DNA from: Fibrobacter succinogenes | GTDB taxonomy: Bacteria; Fibrobacterota; Fibrobacteria; Fibrobacterales; Fibrobacteraceae | Reading direction: 5' to 3' | DNA length: 64,000 nucleotides | Assembly (NCBI GenBank): GCA_902776765.1 | Contig: CACYRP010000003.1 | Coordinates: forward strand, 124,001-188,000 | The notes under the pieces: generated by a model | The model's input: the letters and a program-made list of their open reading frames with translations, nothing else | Databases searched by the model: none | What the model was told of the DNA's origin: nothing | Program-made: the position numbers and the translations under genes | Shown here: positions 8,385-16,660 of the stretch, piece by piece | How the letters are laid out: the number at the start of each line of letters is the position of its first letter | How positions within the stretch are numbered: position 1 is the first letter of the stretch

Positions 8385-10283
8385 ATGAAAAATGCATTCA
8401 ATACGATTCTTGTTTTAACGGTGGTGGGTTTTGCAACCCTTATCGCTGGTGCTCTTTACTTTGGCGCACCGGCATTCGGTTGGATAATCATGATCGCCAT
8501 TATGGCCGTTTATCTAGTCGAACAGCTTTCTGCCATCCGCAAAATGAAGCAGATTATGGCCGAAAACGATATCATTGACGCCTGCGAAAATGAACACGTT
8601 TATCCTGAATTGGATGAGGGGGTCGTGGGCAAGCGCATTGAAATGGCTAAGCGACTTTTGAAAAAGGACATTCGCCTTGATTCGCCGATTGCTTTTGAAG
8701 TGCTTTCGGCCGGTTCTTCGATTCCCTTGAACCGCAGCGTGGGTTCTACGGTGATTCTCCTTGGCCTTATGGGTACGTTCTTCGGTCTTATGCAGTCCGT
8801 GGCAACGGCCGGCGGCGCTATCGACAATTCTACCACGCAGGGAACGCTCGATACCATCCAGGTGCTTTTCCAGAACATGAAGGGCATTTTTGGTACTAGC
8901 CTTTGCGGTTTGTTTGCGGCCTTGATTTTGGGCGCGAGCCGCACGGTGCTCAGCTCCAAGCGCGATGAATTTATGGCTCACCTCGATGCCTTTACGCTTG
9001 ACATGCAAGACTCCGTAAGCGAAAAGGGCGCTATCGAAAAAGATAAGAATGAACTTGAACGTCTCTTTGATTCTGTTGAAAAGAATTTGTCTGTGATAGC
9101 CTCTTCGGTCAAGGAAGGTTTGGCAGGCGTTGTTTCAATGGTGGGCGAAGAACTCTCCTCCATGACTTCGAAACTCAACCAAGATGTGGTGGAATCGGTT
9201 CAGAAAGTTTCTACAGAAATGACTTCGTCGATTAAGACGGTGAACGATTCTCTCGCAGGCGCTGTTGCCAACATGAATGAATCTTCCCAGAAGTTTGGTG
9301 AACTTGTGGGTGCATCGGTTACGAATGCGTTTAACCCGATTAATGAAAATATCGGAGCCCTCTCCAAGTCGGTGGAGGCGATTCCCGCAAAGCTCGACGA
9401 AAAGCTCAATGGTATTTCTGCTGCACTGAACGCAGGCCTCGATGGAATTTCTTCTGGCGTTAAATCTTCGCTCGAAGGCGTTTCTGGCAATGTGGAAACC
9501 GCACTTTCTAAGGTCGCCTCTGAAGTTAAAGCAGGCCTTGATGGCGTTGCCGCTGATGTTAAGGATGGACTTAAAGATGTGGCGAAAGGCACCATGGACG
9601 TGGCTTACCTTACTAAAGATGCAATGGATGAAGCTTCTAAGAGCATTGGTGATTCCGTTGCCGAACAGGTCAAGCAGTCCAGCGAACAGTGGGCAAGCTT
9701 TATGCAGCGCCTCGAATCCGAAACGACAGCAAACGTGGATTCCCAGCGCGAAGGCCTCGAAACGCTCAAGAACGTGGCCTTGCAAGTTGCCGAAAAGGCT
9801 CAGGCCGGATCTGCAGAACTTTCTCAGTCCGTTTCCGAAAAGCTCGGTGCACTTTCTTCCGACATTCTCGGTGCGTTCCAGAAACTCTCTGAAACGTCGA
9901 GCGTTCTCTTGGATGCTCAAAAGGCGCTTACCGAAAGCATCGACAATCGCGTTGTCAAGGAAAAAGAAGCTACGGACGCACTTGGCGGAAACATCGTGGA
10001 AACCGCAGAACTTATGCGTGTGAACCAGTCCGAACTCAGCGCGAACCTCGAAATGCTGCGTAGCGGCCTCGAAACGATTCTCGAAAAAATCTCCGGCGAT
10101 ACCGCTGAACACGAAGAAGAAGACAACTTTGTCGAACACCTCAACCAGTCTCTCGAAGCCTTCCACGAACGCGCAAGCGAAGTGCTCATGGAAAATGCGG
10201 TCAAGACTCAGGAAATCTTGCTCGAAGTGCTCGAACAGACACAGCGTTCTGCAATTCCCGCTCAACCTAAAGCTGAAGGTTAA
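8385..10283 (+). CDS. MotA/TolQ/ExbB-type proton channel with long cytoplasmic tail (ZorA-like)
   Basis: A 632-residue protein. Two hydrophobic segments lie near 9-27 and 29-48, and two more near 119-139 and 168-189. The LGLMGTFFGLMQSV motif (about 126-139) is the hallmark of MotA/TolQ/ExbB/ZorA channel proteins. Residues 200-632 are almost entirely predicted helix. Between 341 and 406 there are six successive 11-residue units each starting with Leu (for example LDGISSGVKSS, LEGVSGNVETA, LDGVAADVKDG). A channel domain followed by a long helical tail is the ZorA layout of Zorya defence; MotA, TolQ and ExbB lack such a tail. No Zorya effector genes are present. The partner with an OmpA domain follows after 2 bases. 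Confidence 0.85.
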   Translation: MKNAFNTILVLTVVGFATLIAGALYFGAPAFGWIIMIAIMAVYLVEQLSAIRKMKQIMAENDIIDACENEHVYPELDEGVVGKRIEMAKRLLKKDIRLDSPIAFEVLSAGSSIPLNRSVGSTVILLGLMGTFFGLMQSVATAGGAIDNSTTQGTLDTIQVLFQNMKGIFGTSLCGLFAALILGASRTVLSSKRDEFMAHLDAFTLDMQDSVSEKGAIEKDKNELERLFDSVEKNLSVIASSVKEGLAGVVSMVGEELSSMTSKLNQDVVESVQKVSTEMTSSIKTVNDSLAGAVANMNESSQKFGELVGASVTNAFNPINENIGALSKSVEAIPAKLDEKLNGISAALNAGLDGISSGVKSSLEGVSGNVETALSKVASEVKAGLDGVAADVKDGLKDVAKGTMDVAYLTKDAMDEASKSIGDSVAEQVKQSSEQWASFMQRLESETTANVDSQREGLETLKNVALQVAEKAQAGSAELSQSVSEKLGALSSDILGAFQKLSETSSVLLDAQKALTESIDNRVVKEKEATDALGGNIVETAELMRVNQSELSANLEMLRSGLETILEKISGDTAEHEEEDNFVEHLNQSLEAFHERASEVLMENAVKTQEILLEVLEQTQRSAIPAQPKAEG

Positions 10284-10285
10284 TC

Positions 10286-10951
10286 ATGCGTCGCAATAGA
10301 GACGAAAATAGCAATCCATGGATGGCGTACACGGACTTGGGCGTGGCCCTCGTTTCGCTCTTTATCCTTGCGTTTGTGGCCATGGCGACCCTCAAGGAAC
10401 AAAAGGCCGAAGACCTCACGCGTACCGAAGAAGAAGTTCTCTCGTGCCAGGAAGAAATGCGCAAAATTGCAGCCGAACGCAATGCGCTTTTGTCCAAGAG
10501 TTTGCAGACTTCCATCGAAGCAGGCCTTATCGCTCTCGAAGACGGTAAAATCCAAATCCAGGCCAGTTTCCTTTTCCCGATCAACGGCGCTAACCTCACC
10601 AAGGAAGGCGAAGGCGTGATTCGCGGTATTAGCAAGGGCCTTTTGGATGCTCTTGATTCTACGGATGTCATCATGGTGAGTGGATTTACGGACGATACGC
10701 CGGTGAAATCCAAGACTTATACCAACTGGAATCTGTCAACGGAACGAGCCGTGAACGTGGTCAAGATGCTTATCAAAATGGGTTTTCCGCCCGATAGACT
10801 CTTTGCCGCTGGCTTTGGCGAACACCGCCCGAAGTACCCGAACGATAGCGAAGAACACCGCCGCTTGAACCGTCGCGTGGAAATCGGTGTCACTCCGCTC
10901 CAGTCGAACAACATCGAAAAAGAAACCGCTAAAGTTGAGGTGACTCGCTAA
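10286..10951 (+). CDS. MotB/ZorB-like stator partner with OmpA peptidoglycan-binding domain
   Basis: A 221-residue protein with one membrane helix (residues 13-36). Asp17 in AYTDLGVALVSLFILAF sits where MotB and ZorB carry the proton-binding Asp, so the pair could be ion-driven. A short coiled coil (about 40-75) leads to an OmpA/MotB domain: GFTDDTPVKSKTYTNWNLST, ERAVNVV, then NRRVEIGV. This domain would anchor the stator to peptidoglycan. It is 2 bases after the channel gene and overlaps the next gene by one base (TAATG). MotB of a flagellum is unlikely, because no flagellar genes are nearby and the partner has the long tail. Confidence 0.88.
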   Translation: MRRNRDENSNPWMAYTDLGVALVSLFILAFVAMATLKEQKAEDLTRTEEEVLSCQEEMRKIAAERNALLSKSLQTSIEAGLIALEDGKIQIQASFLFPINGANLTKEGEGVIRGISKGLLDALDSTDVIMVSGFTDDTPVKSKTYTNWNLSTERAVNVVKMLIKMGFPPDRLFAAGFGEHRPKYPNDSEEHRRLNRRVEIGVTPLQSNNIEKETAKVEVTR

Positions 10952-11619
10952 TGGAAGAAGCGATTTCCGAAAAGCTGTCCGAAATCAAGGAGCGTATTGA
11001 TGCCATTCGCAAGACTGGCAAGCTTTCGCATTGGCGGATGGTTTATGCGGATACACTTTGCACACGTGGTCAGGAATATGTGGCTGTGGACCGCTATCCC
11101 GAAGCGAAGCTTGTTGCCGAAAAACTGGAGCGTTGGATTAAGGCGCATGAACCTGCTCTTGTGACAAATACTGGGGATGCACGCCCGCCGATGATTTTCT
11201 GGAATGCTGATTTGCTCAACACAATCGTTGGGCGAATCCGTTCGACGCTTTCGACAAAGAAAATGCTTGTGCCTGCAACCGAACGCGATTCTATCAATCG
11301 TCGTTTGAACGTTGTCGAAGAATGGATCCAGAAAGGAGAATTCCTCGTGGCGCATGATGAGCTTTTGGCTCTCCGCAGTGCCTTGATTGCGCGCCTCCGC
11401 CGCAGTTACCGCGCTCGCGTTGTAGCTACGTCTGTCTATAGCGGCGGTTATGTGCAACCGACAAGTTCTATGGTGGGGCTTTACAACTCGCTCCATACGC
11501 TCGAAGAAACGTTCCACATCGTTGGCGAACACGACCCGATTTGGATTGAAGACTTCCTCGAAATCTACAACGATTTGTTTAGAATCGTTGACCGTCTTGT
11601 CCCGCAAGAAAAAAAATAA
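10951..11619 (+). CDS. Soluble helical protein of unknown function, last gene of stator-like operon
   Basis: A 222-residue protein, highly charged, with no signal or membrane segment. The C-terminal third (GLYNSLHTLEETFHIVGEHD then DFLEIYNDLFRIVDRL) is probably helical. From memory it recalls the DUF2894 type found beside MotA-like/OmpA pairs in betaproteobacteria, but this needs profile comparison. Its ATG shares a base with the stop of the OmpA gene, so it is very likely cotranslated with it. Confidence 0.7.
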   Translation: MEEAISEKLSEIKERIDAIRKTGKLSHWRMVYADTLCTRGQEYVAVDRYPEAKLVAEKLERWIKAHEPALVTNTGDARPPMIFWNADLLNTIVGRIRSTLSTKKMLVPATERDSINRRLNVVEEWIQKGEFLVAHDELLALRSALIARLRRSYRARVVATSVYSGGYVQPTSSMVGLYNSLHTLEETFHIVGEHDPIWIEDFLEIYNDLFRIVDRLVPQEKK

Positions 11620-11658
11620 TGTAGATTAATTCATAACTTCAACTCTATAGAGGTTGTT

Positions 11659-12960
11659 ATGAATTTTTCTTGTGGTTTTAATCAATGCTCTTTGCTGACT
11701 TTATCTGCGCTGCTTTTGGGAATTTGCGGTTGCTCTGAGGATGATGGAAGTGTGGTTGCTCATTATCAAAAACCTTCTGAAATCAAGGACGGCAAGCTGA
11801 TTGATAGTCGTGATGATAATGAATATGGAGTCGCCTTGATTGGGAATTTGTATTGGATGACCGATAATCTCCGTTATGCCGATAGCTCAAGTACAAGCAA
11901 CCTTAAAGGAAATTCATGGTGCTATAACAACGATCCTAAAGAATGTCAAAAACATGGCCGCTTGTATTCCTGGAATGCGGCGATGGATCTTGGTGAAAAA
12001 GACAAGCTGGATCCGTATTCAAGTACTTATCAAGGAATTTGTCCTGAAGGGTGGCATCTCCCAAGTTCGAACGATTGGAGCGCTCTCGAATCTTATGTCG
12101 ACGCTAATAATGGAAATGAAGGCGTTGGTACAAGTGTAAAGTCTATTGAAGGCTGGGATGAATCTGAATCAGCTGAAACTCCGAAAAATCGTTTTGGATT
12201 TAATGCGACCGCATCTGGGCGGCGTAATAATGATGGCTCGACTTTTATGAGCACTGGTCAACAGGGCTTTTTCTGGACCTCTAACGTCAGGGATGAAGGA
12301 ACTGCTTACGGCTGGAATCTCCGTCATGATATCGACTTGCTACAGCAGGGCTATTACTATAAAGATCACGGTCTTTCGGTCCGTTGCGTCGCTCCTAAGA
12401 ATTATTCCGATGTTTCTGGCTCCTTGGATTCTTCTTATATTGATAAAATTCCTCATGGATATGGGTCATTGGAATATAAAGGTGAAACGTATAGAACCGT
12501 AAAAATCGCTGGTATAGAATGGATGGCCGATAACATGAACTATGAAGTCAAGGACAGCCATTGTTACAACGACCAATTGGATAATTGCAAGGAATATGGA
12601 CGCCTTTACACATTTGAATCGGCAAAATCGGTTTGTCCAGATGGGTGGCGCTTGCCCAGCAATGGCGATTATATGGATTTGATTAATTATGCGAACACGA
12701 GTACGAATTTACGCTCTAGATCTGGCTGGACTGGCAAGAATTCTGCGGGGTTAAATTTCTGGGGATTTGATGCCAAGCCTGCTGGCGGCAAAGAAAATGG
12801 AGATTTCTTTGATTTGAAGACTAGCGCCTATTTCTGGATGGATGCTGGCTCAAGTGTCAGTGATCCTTTGGTGATGTGGATTAACAATTACGAGAATAAG
12901 CCTGTTGTCGTTAACCGTGATGGCAAAAACGAATTCTCGGTTCGCTGTGTGAAGAAATAG
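11659..12960 (+). CDS. Lipoprotein with two FISUMP domains
   Basis: A 433-residue protein. The signal LSALLLGICGCSEDD gives a lipidated Cys. Two FISUMP (Fib_succ_major) domains follow: one from about residue 50 (LIGNLYWMTDNLRYAD, WCYNNDPKECQKHGRLYSWN, GICPEGWHLPSSNDW, GLSVRCV) and one from about 275 (IAGIEWMADNMNY, CYNDQLDNCKEYGRLYTF, CPDGWRLPSNGDY, FSVRCVKK). The domain is abundant in Fibrobacter surface proteins and has no assigned activity; fibre or surface attachment is conjecture. It starts 40 bases after the stator-like operon and may be transcribed with it. Confidence 0.88.
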   Translation: MNFSCGFNQCSLLTLSALLLGICGCSEDDGSVVAHYQKPSEIKDGKLIDSRDDNEYGVALIGNLYWMTDNLRYADSSSTSNLKGNSWCYNNDPKECQKHGRLYSWNAAMDLGEKDKLDPYSSTYQGICPEGWHLPSSNDWSALESYVDANNGNEGVGTSVKSIEGWDESESAETPKNRFGFNATASGRRNNDGSTFMSTGQQGFFWTSNVRDEGTAYGWNLRHDIDLLQQGYYYKDHGLSVRCVAPKNYSDVSGSLDSSYIDKIPHGYGSLEYKGETYRTVKIAGIEWMADNMNYEVKDSHCYNDQLDNCKEYGRLYTFESAKSVCPDGWRLPSNGDYMDLINYANTSTNLRSRSGWTGKNSAGLNFWGFDAKPAGGKENGDFFDLKTSAYFWMDAGSSVSDPLVMWINNYENKPVVVNRDGKNEFSVRCVKK

Positions 12961-12970
12961 TTTAGACGTA

Positions 12971-13013
12971 AAAAAATGCAATCCAATAAGCTGAATCAGT
13001 CTATTGGGTTGCA
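12971..13013 (-). terminator. Second hairpin downstream of argH
   Basis: TGCAATCCAATA (12977-12988) pairs with TATTGGGTTGCA (13002-13013), 12 pairs with one G-U. On the minus strand a run of T follows (12971-12976), so it could be a backup terminator for argH. Confidence 0.5.
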
Positions 13014-13020
13014 TAAATTC

Positions 13021-13048
13021 AAAAAAAATTCCGTGCAACCGCACGGAA
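13021..13048 (-). terminator. Rho-independent terminator of argH
   Basis: A perfect 8-base stem, TTCCGTGC and GCACGGAA around AACC, followed on the minus strand by eight T. It lies 6 bases past the argH stop and may also stop the converging FISUMP transcript. Confidence 0.85.
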
Positions 13049-13053
13049 TGATT

Positions 13054-14457
13054 TTATTTCTTGAGCTTTTTGAGGATCGCGGCTGCCTTCGTGAACTGCT
13101 GCTTCACGGACTTCGGACCCGTACCGCCTTCAATGTTGCGCTTGCTGACGCTGTATTCGAACGTAAGCGTCTTCTTCATCTTGGCGACGTCCGGGACGCC
13201 TGCGGCGGCCCAAGCCTCGTCAGAAAGTTCCGTGAACTGCTTGCCCTGGCGTGCGGCATCGCCGACGAGGCTTCCCACGACGTGGTGGGCGTCGCGGAAC
13301 GGAACGCCTGCTTCTACGAGCAAGTCAGCAAGGTCTGTGGCGAGGAGCGCTGGGAGCATTTTGGCGTGCATTGTCTCGAAGTTGAAGCGTGCCGTTTCCA
13401 AAGCTTCCTTCATTACGCGGAGGATCACCTTCACGTTGTGGACGCTGTCAAAGACCGGTTCCTTGTCTTCTTGCAAGTCGCGGCTGTAGCTGAGCGGAGC
13501 ACCCTTCACGAGCGTGTAAAGTGCCGTAAAGTTGCCGAGCATGCGGCCAGACTTTCCGCGGATTAGTTCCATGGAGTCCGGATTCTTCTTCTGCGGCATC
13601 ATAGAAGAACCGCTGGAGAAGGCATCGTGCAATGTGAGGAATCCAAATTCACAAGAACTCCAGTTCACAAAGTCTTCTGCGTAGCGGCTCATGGTGTTGG
13701 CGATGATGGCGAGGTCTGCTTCGAATTCGAGCATCATGTCGCGATGGCTCACGGCATCAATGCTGTTCGGGCTCACGTCCTTAAAGCCAAGGGCTTCGGC
13801 GACGAGTGCGCGGTGGTAGGGGAATGCAGAACCTGCCATAGCGCCACTGCCCAGCGGGAGCTGGCTATGCAATTCCAGGAAGTTGTCCAGGCGCTTCACG
13901 TCGCGGCTCACGGCAAAGAACATGCTCATGAGGTAATGGCTAAAGTAAATCGGCTGTGCCTGCTGCAAGTGCGTGTAACCCGGCATCATCTTGCCGAAGT
14001 ATTTCTTGGCAAGGTCCAACACAGTTTCCATAAGTTCCACTTCGAGTGCGCGAATTTCGGCGGCGCGGTGGCGCATGTAAAGCTTGAAGTCTGTGCAGAC
14101 TTGGTCATTGCGGCTACGGCCCGTGTGGATTTTCTTGCCGAGAGCGCCAATGCGTTCGGTAAGCACGCGTTCCACTGCCATGTGGATGTCTTCGTCACTA
14201 TCGCACCAGAGATTCTTGCCGGCGTGGTAGTCGTCGAGGATGCTCTTTAATCCATCGCAAATCTTCTTGTAGTCGGCCTTAGAAAGAACTCCCGATTCAA
14301 CGAGCCCCTTGCCATGTCCAATGCTCCCTTCGATATCTTCCTCGATGAGTTCTGCATCAAACTGTAAGCTGAAACTTAAATCGACCATGCTCTGAGCCAT
14401 ACCGCTAGCAAAGCGGCCAGTCCACATGTTCGTCTGGGTATCTTTCTTTTTAGCCAT
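13054..14457 (-). CDS. argH: Argininosuccinate lyase
   Basis: A 467-residue enzyme that splits argininosuccinate into arginine and fumarate in the cytoplasm. The fumarase/aspartase superfamily signature GSSMMPQKKNPDSMELIR is intact, as are TGRSRNDQV and GYTHLQQAQP. The ATG at 14457 is chosen because GAGG sits 7 bases upstream; a TTG four codons earlier overlaps that site. It follows a lipoprotein gene after 66 bases that carry a terminator-like hairpin (14472-14506), so part of its expression may come by readthrough. No other arg gene is in the window. Confidence 0.95.
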   Translation of the reverse strand: MAKKKDTQTNMWTGRFASGMAQSMVDLSFSLQFDAELIEEDIEGSIGHGKGLVESGVLSKADYKKICDGLKSILDDYHAGKNLWCDSDEDIHMAVERVLTERIGALGKKIHTGRSRNDQVCTDFKLYMRHRAAEIRALEVELMETVLDLAKKYFGKMMPGYTHLQQAQPIYFSHYLMSMFFAVSRDVKRLDNFLELHSQLPLGSGAMAGSAFPYHRALVAEALGFKDVSPNSIDAVSHRDMMLEFEADLAIIANTMSRYAEDFVNWSSCEFGFLTLHDAFSSGSSMMPQKKNPDSMELIRGKSGRMLGNFTALYTLVKGAPLSYSRDLQEDKEPVFDSVHNVKVILRVMKEALETARFNFETMHAKMLPALLATDLADLLVEAGVPFRDAHHVVGSLVGDAARQGKQFTELSDEAWAAAGVPDVAKMKKTLTFEYSVSKRNIEGGTGPKSVKQQFTKAAAILKKLKK

Positions 14458-14471
14458 TATAAACCTCAATT

Positions 14472-14506
14472 AAAAAAGCCGTGAAAATCGGCTGAAATTC
14501 CACGGC
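14472..14506 (-). terminator. Hairpin A between lipoprotein gene and argH (attenuator-like)
   Basis: On the minus strand GCCGTG (14506-14501) pairs with CACGGC (14483-14478) and six T follow, directly before the argH ribosome site. The 29-base element aligns without gaps to hairpin B at 14964-14992. Confidence 0.6.
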
Positions 14507-14523
14507 AAAAGATAAAAAATTTT

Positions 14524-14943
14524 TTAGTCCCAGGGGCTCTTATCCCATGAACTCTTGTATACGGGTTTCTGTTTTTCGCGGGGTACTTTAACGTTTTTTG
14601 TCTTTTGAACATTTTCAATCATGCATGTTCTCAAGTCCGTGAGCCTGTTGCCAATTGCATAACATAGCGTTTCCATTTCTTGGTCGCGAGTGTATTTGGT
14701 TCGGGCAACTTGGTATCCATCGACATAAAAGTTGAAGTATCCGTGCTTCATGCCCCTGCTGCAGCGGCCTGTGGCCTCGATTTCTTGATTATATTCGTCC
14801 ACAAAATGCCATGAAGCGTGCTCGATGTGCAATCCGATACAATTATAGGGTTGGTTTTGGTCGGCTGCTGTTTGGAATCTTTGATAAGATGAGCAAGAGC
14901 ATAACAACAATGCCATTGCACAGAATGCATAAATTTTATTCAA
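14524..14943 (-). CDS. Small lipoprotein with MORN/YwqK-like motif and WD ending
   Basis: A 139-residue protein. I place the start at TTG 14943 because GAGGT lies just upstream and it yields a tidy lipoprotein signal (NKIYAFCAMALLLCSCSS). The middle part, GRCSRGMKHGYFNFYVDG, resembles MORN/YwqK-type repeats. The C-terminus is WDKSPWD, like the SVWD end of the neighbouring lipoprotein at 16061. Function unknown. It is flanked on both sides by covarying hairpins. Confidence 0.65.
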   Translation of the reverse strand: MNKIYAFCAMALLLCSCSSYQRFQTAADQNQPYNCIGLHIEHASWHFVDEYNQEIEATGRCSRGMKHGYFNFYVDGYQVARTKYTRDQEMETLCYAIGNRLTDLRTCMIENVQKTKNVKVPREKQKPVYKSSWDKSPWD

Positions 14944-14956
14944 CTCGTACCTCGAT

Positions 14957-14992
14957 AAAAAAAGTCGTGTAACTCGACTGAATTTCCACGAC
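14957..14992 (-). terminator. Hairpin B between OMP gene and lipoprotein gene (attenuator-like)
   Basis: On the minus strand GTCGTG (14992-14987) pairs with CACGAC (14969-14964), then seven T and the GAGGT ribosome site of the next gene. It differs from hairpin A at six of 29 positions, including a compensatory G-C to A-T change in the stem. Confidence 0.6.
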
Positions 14993-15035
14993 AAAAAATA
15001 AAAAATAAGTTGTAATGCGAATCCATATTTGGAGT

Positions 15036-16049
15036 TTAGAAACCGAAGGCGAGCCCAAAACTGTAATTCAGGCCGTTCAACTGTTTTTTTGTGATTTTGC
15101 TGATTTGCTCCTTAGAATCTTTGTCTTCTTCGATTTTTTCAAAAGGAGTGTCGTAGAAATTGATAAAGTAGTGGAGCTGGGCAAACAGCGAAATGCGTCC
15201 AGAACGATTAAACAAAGCGCCTCCACCAAGCATCAAAGTTGCTCCGTTTCCGCGGTATTTTTCGTCATTGTTTTTTGAATTTGCGTGGGCACTATATCCC
15301 ATACCGCCGCCGATAAATGGTGTAATATTCTTTGTCCCGAAGGGGTAGTAAACGGACAGGAGAAGGTCTATGTTTCTTAAGTCCAAGAGGGTGACTTCAT
15401 CATCGTCTTGTTTAAAGTTCTTTCCGGAGTAGTCAAACCCGAACAAGACGTTTCCGGCGTCGTAGAACACGAATATGCCGAAACCACCGTCTGTCGAACC
15501 GTGGTTAAACGCGGTTTCCCCAACGATTTTAAAGCCGAGATAAGTCGTTACAGCTTTCTTCTTGGGCTTTTTAGTTTCTTGCTCGGTGATCGTGTAAATA
15601 TCATCGTCGTCTGTGGCGAGTCGCTTGGAACCGATATTTCGCGCAACACGTTCGATAATCGGGTCGAAATCGTCCGGATTAGCCGCTTTGAGGCGGTCGC
15701 TCCAGACCGGTTTTTCGTTGTTCACGTCATACAGCTTGAATGATGTAATGGTGTTTTGGCCAAGACGCGTGAATTCGGCAATGATGAACTTGGAGCAGTT
15801 CTTTTCAATCGCCACTTTATTGATCGATTCGTAGTCTCCAGCTTTTACGGAATCGTCTTCGGCGTAATTGACCAAAATATAGCGCCCATTCTCATCAATG
15901 TAAGCGTGCATGAGCTTTTCGGCTGTAATGCCGAGGTCTTCGTTGATGCCGATCATGCTGAACGGAGCTAAATAAACTCGTTCACTGGCGTAAGCCAACG
16001 CTGTGAAAGCGAGCGCTACCATAAAAAGAGTTTTTAGCTTGTTCATCAT
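15036..16049 (-). CDS. Outer-membrane barrel protein with periplasmic N-domain (paralogue B)
   Basis: A 337-residue protein with a signal peptide (MMNKLKTLFMVALAFTALAYA). Residues 22 to about 150 form an alpha/beta domain (YLAPFSMIGINEDLGITAEK, RYILVNYAEDDSVKAGD, FIIAEFTRLGQNTITSFKLY), in outline like the CsgG/FlgO assembly-protein domain; this is inference. The rest alternates as a small outer-membrane beta-barrel and ends in Phe (GLAFGF). It is clearly a duplicate of the gene at 16661. The ATG at 16049 has GAGG 7 bases upstream. Function unknown. Confidence 0.75.
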   Translation of the reverse strand: MMNKLKTLFMVALAFTALAYASERVYLAPFSMIGINEDLGITAEKLMHAYIDENGRYILVNYAEDDSVKAGDYESINKVAIEKNCSKFIIAEFTRLGQNTITSFKLYDVNNEKPVWSDRLKAANPDDFDPIIERVARNIGSKRLATDDDDIYTITEQETKKPKKKAVTTYLGFKIVGETAFNHGSTDGGFGIFVFYDAGNVLFGFDYSGKNFKQDDDEVTLLDLRNIDLLLSVYYPFGTKNITPFIGGGMGYSAHANSKNNDEKYRGNGATLMLGGGALFNRSGRISLFAQLHYFINFYDTPFEKIEEDKDSKEQISKITKKQLNGLNYSFGLAFGF

Positions 16050-16060
16050 GTCGATACCTC

Positions 16061-16645
16061 TTAGTCCCAAACGCTTTTTGCTGGAGCTTCTTCGTACGAA
16101 GGTTCTGCCGTCGGTTCGGCGTCTTGCCCGCGCACGGCTTGAGGCTCGTCGGCTTCAGCCGGTTCTGTTTCAACCTGCTTTGCTTTTTTGTTTTGGGATT
16201 TTTTTGTTGTATTGTACGGGCGGTCCCAAACGCTAATAGCGGCTTCGCCAGAGTTACTTCTGTTATTATAGCCTGAATTTAGCACATAGGAATCTATAGG
16301 TATTTCAATTTCGTTTGGGTATGCTCTGTAAAGCCATAATGACAAGGAAAGGGTAGGATAGGCCCACAAGAGCGATAGCAAAGAAAAGCTACGGTGAACC
16401 TCGATGGAACCGACTCTCTGTCCGTCCAAGTAAGCTTCCAGTATGCCGCCAGCTCTAGTACCGCGAGTCTGGAATGTACAATCGTCATCGCTGCCCATTC
16501 TACAGACTAAATTACCATTGAGGTAAATGTCATAGGGCTTCGAAGCGTATTGACTTGCAATAACGCTTGTTCTCCCCGAAAAGCATCCTGTCAGGCTAAG
16601 TGACAGGAATGCCAGCAGCAAAATGGATAATACCCTGGTCTTCAT
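16061..16645 (-). CDS. Lipoprotein with PEGA-like domain and SVWD ending
   Basis: A 194-residue protein with a clear lipobox (LSLTGC). The stretch YDIYLNGNLVCRMGSDDDC, with its later FQTRGTRAGGILEAYLDG, resembles a PEGA-type surface domain, followed by one hydrophobic segment (SLLSLLWAYPTLSLSLWLY). The C-terminal half is Glu/Pro/Ala-rich and contains SVWD both internally (ISVWDRPYN) and at the very end (KSVWD). It sits between the two paralogous barrel genes with gaps of 15 and 11 bases, so an operon and shared envelope role are likely. Confidence 0.7.
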   Translation of the reverse strand: MKTRVLSILLLAFLSLSLTGCFSGRTSVIASQYASKPYDIYLNGNLVCRMGSDDDCTFQTRGTRAGGILEAYLDGQRVGSIEVHRSFSLLSLLWAYPTLSLSLWLYRAYPNEIEIPIDSYVLNSGYNNRSNSGEAAISVWDRPYNTTKKSQNKKAKQVETEPAEADEPQAVRGQDAEPTAEPSYEEAPAKSVWD

Positions 16646-16660
16646 GTTAAGGTCCCTACG

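Noticed and set aside
9135..10265. A 376-codon minus-strand ORF opposite the stator tail
   Set aside because: It mirrors the repetitive hendecad coding region. The sense frame has membrane motifs, a ribosome site and operon spacing.
5898..11619. A true Zorya defence system
   Set aside because: Zorya needs effectors such as ZorC/ZorD, ZorE or ZorF/ZorG. No nuclease, helicase or other effector motif is visible, so only the stator resemblance is claimed.
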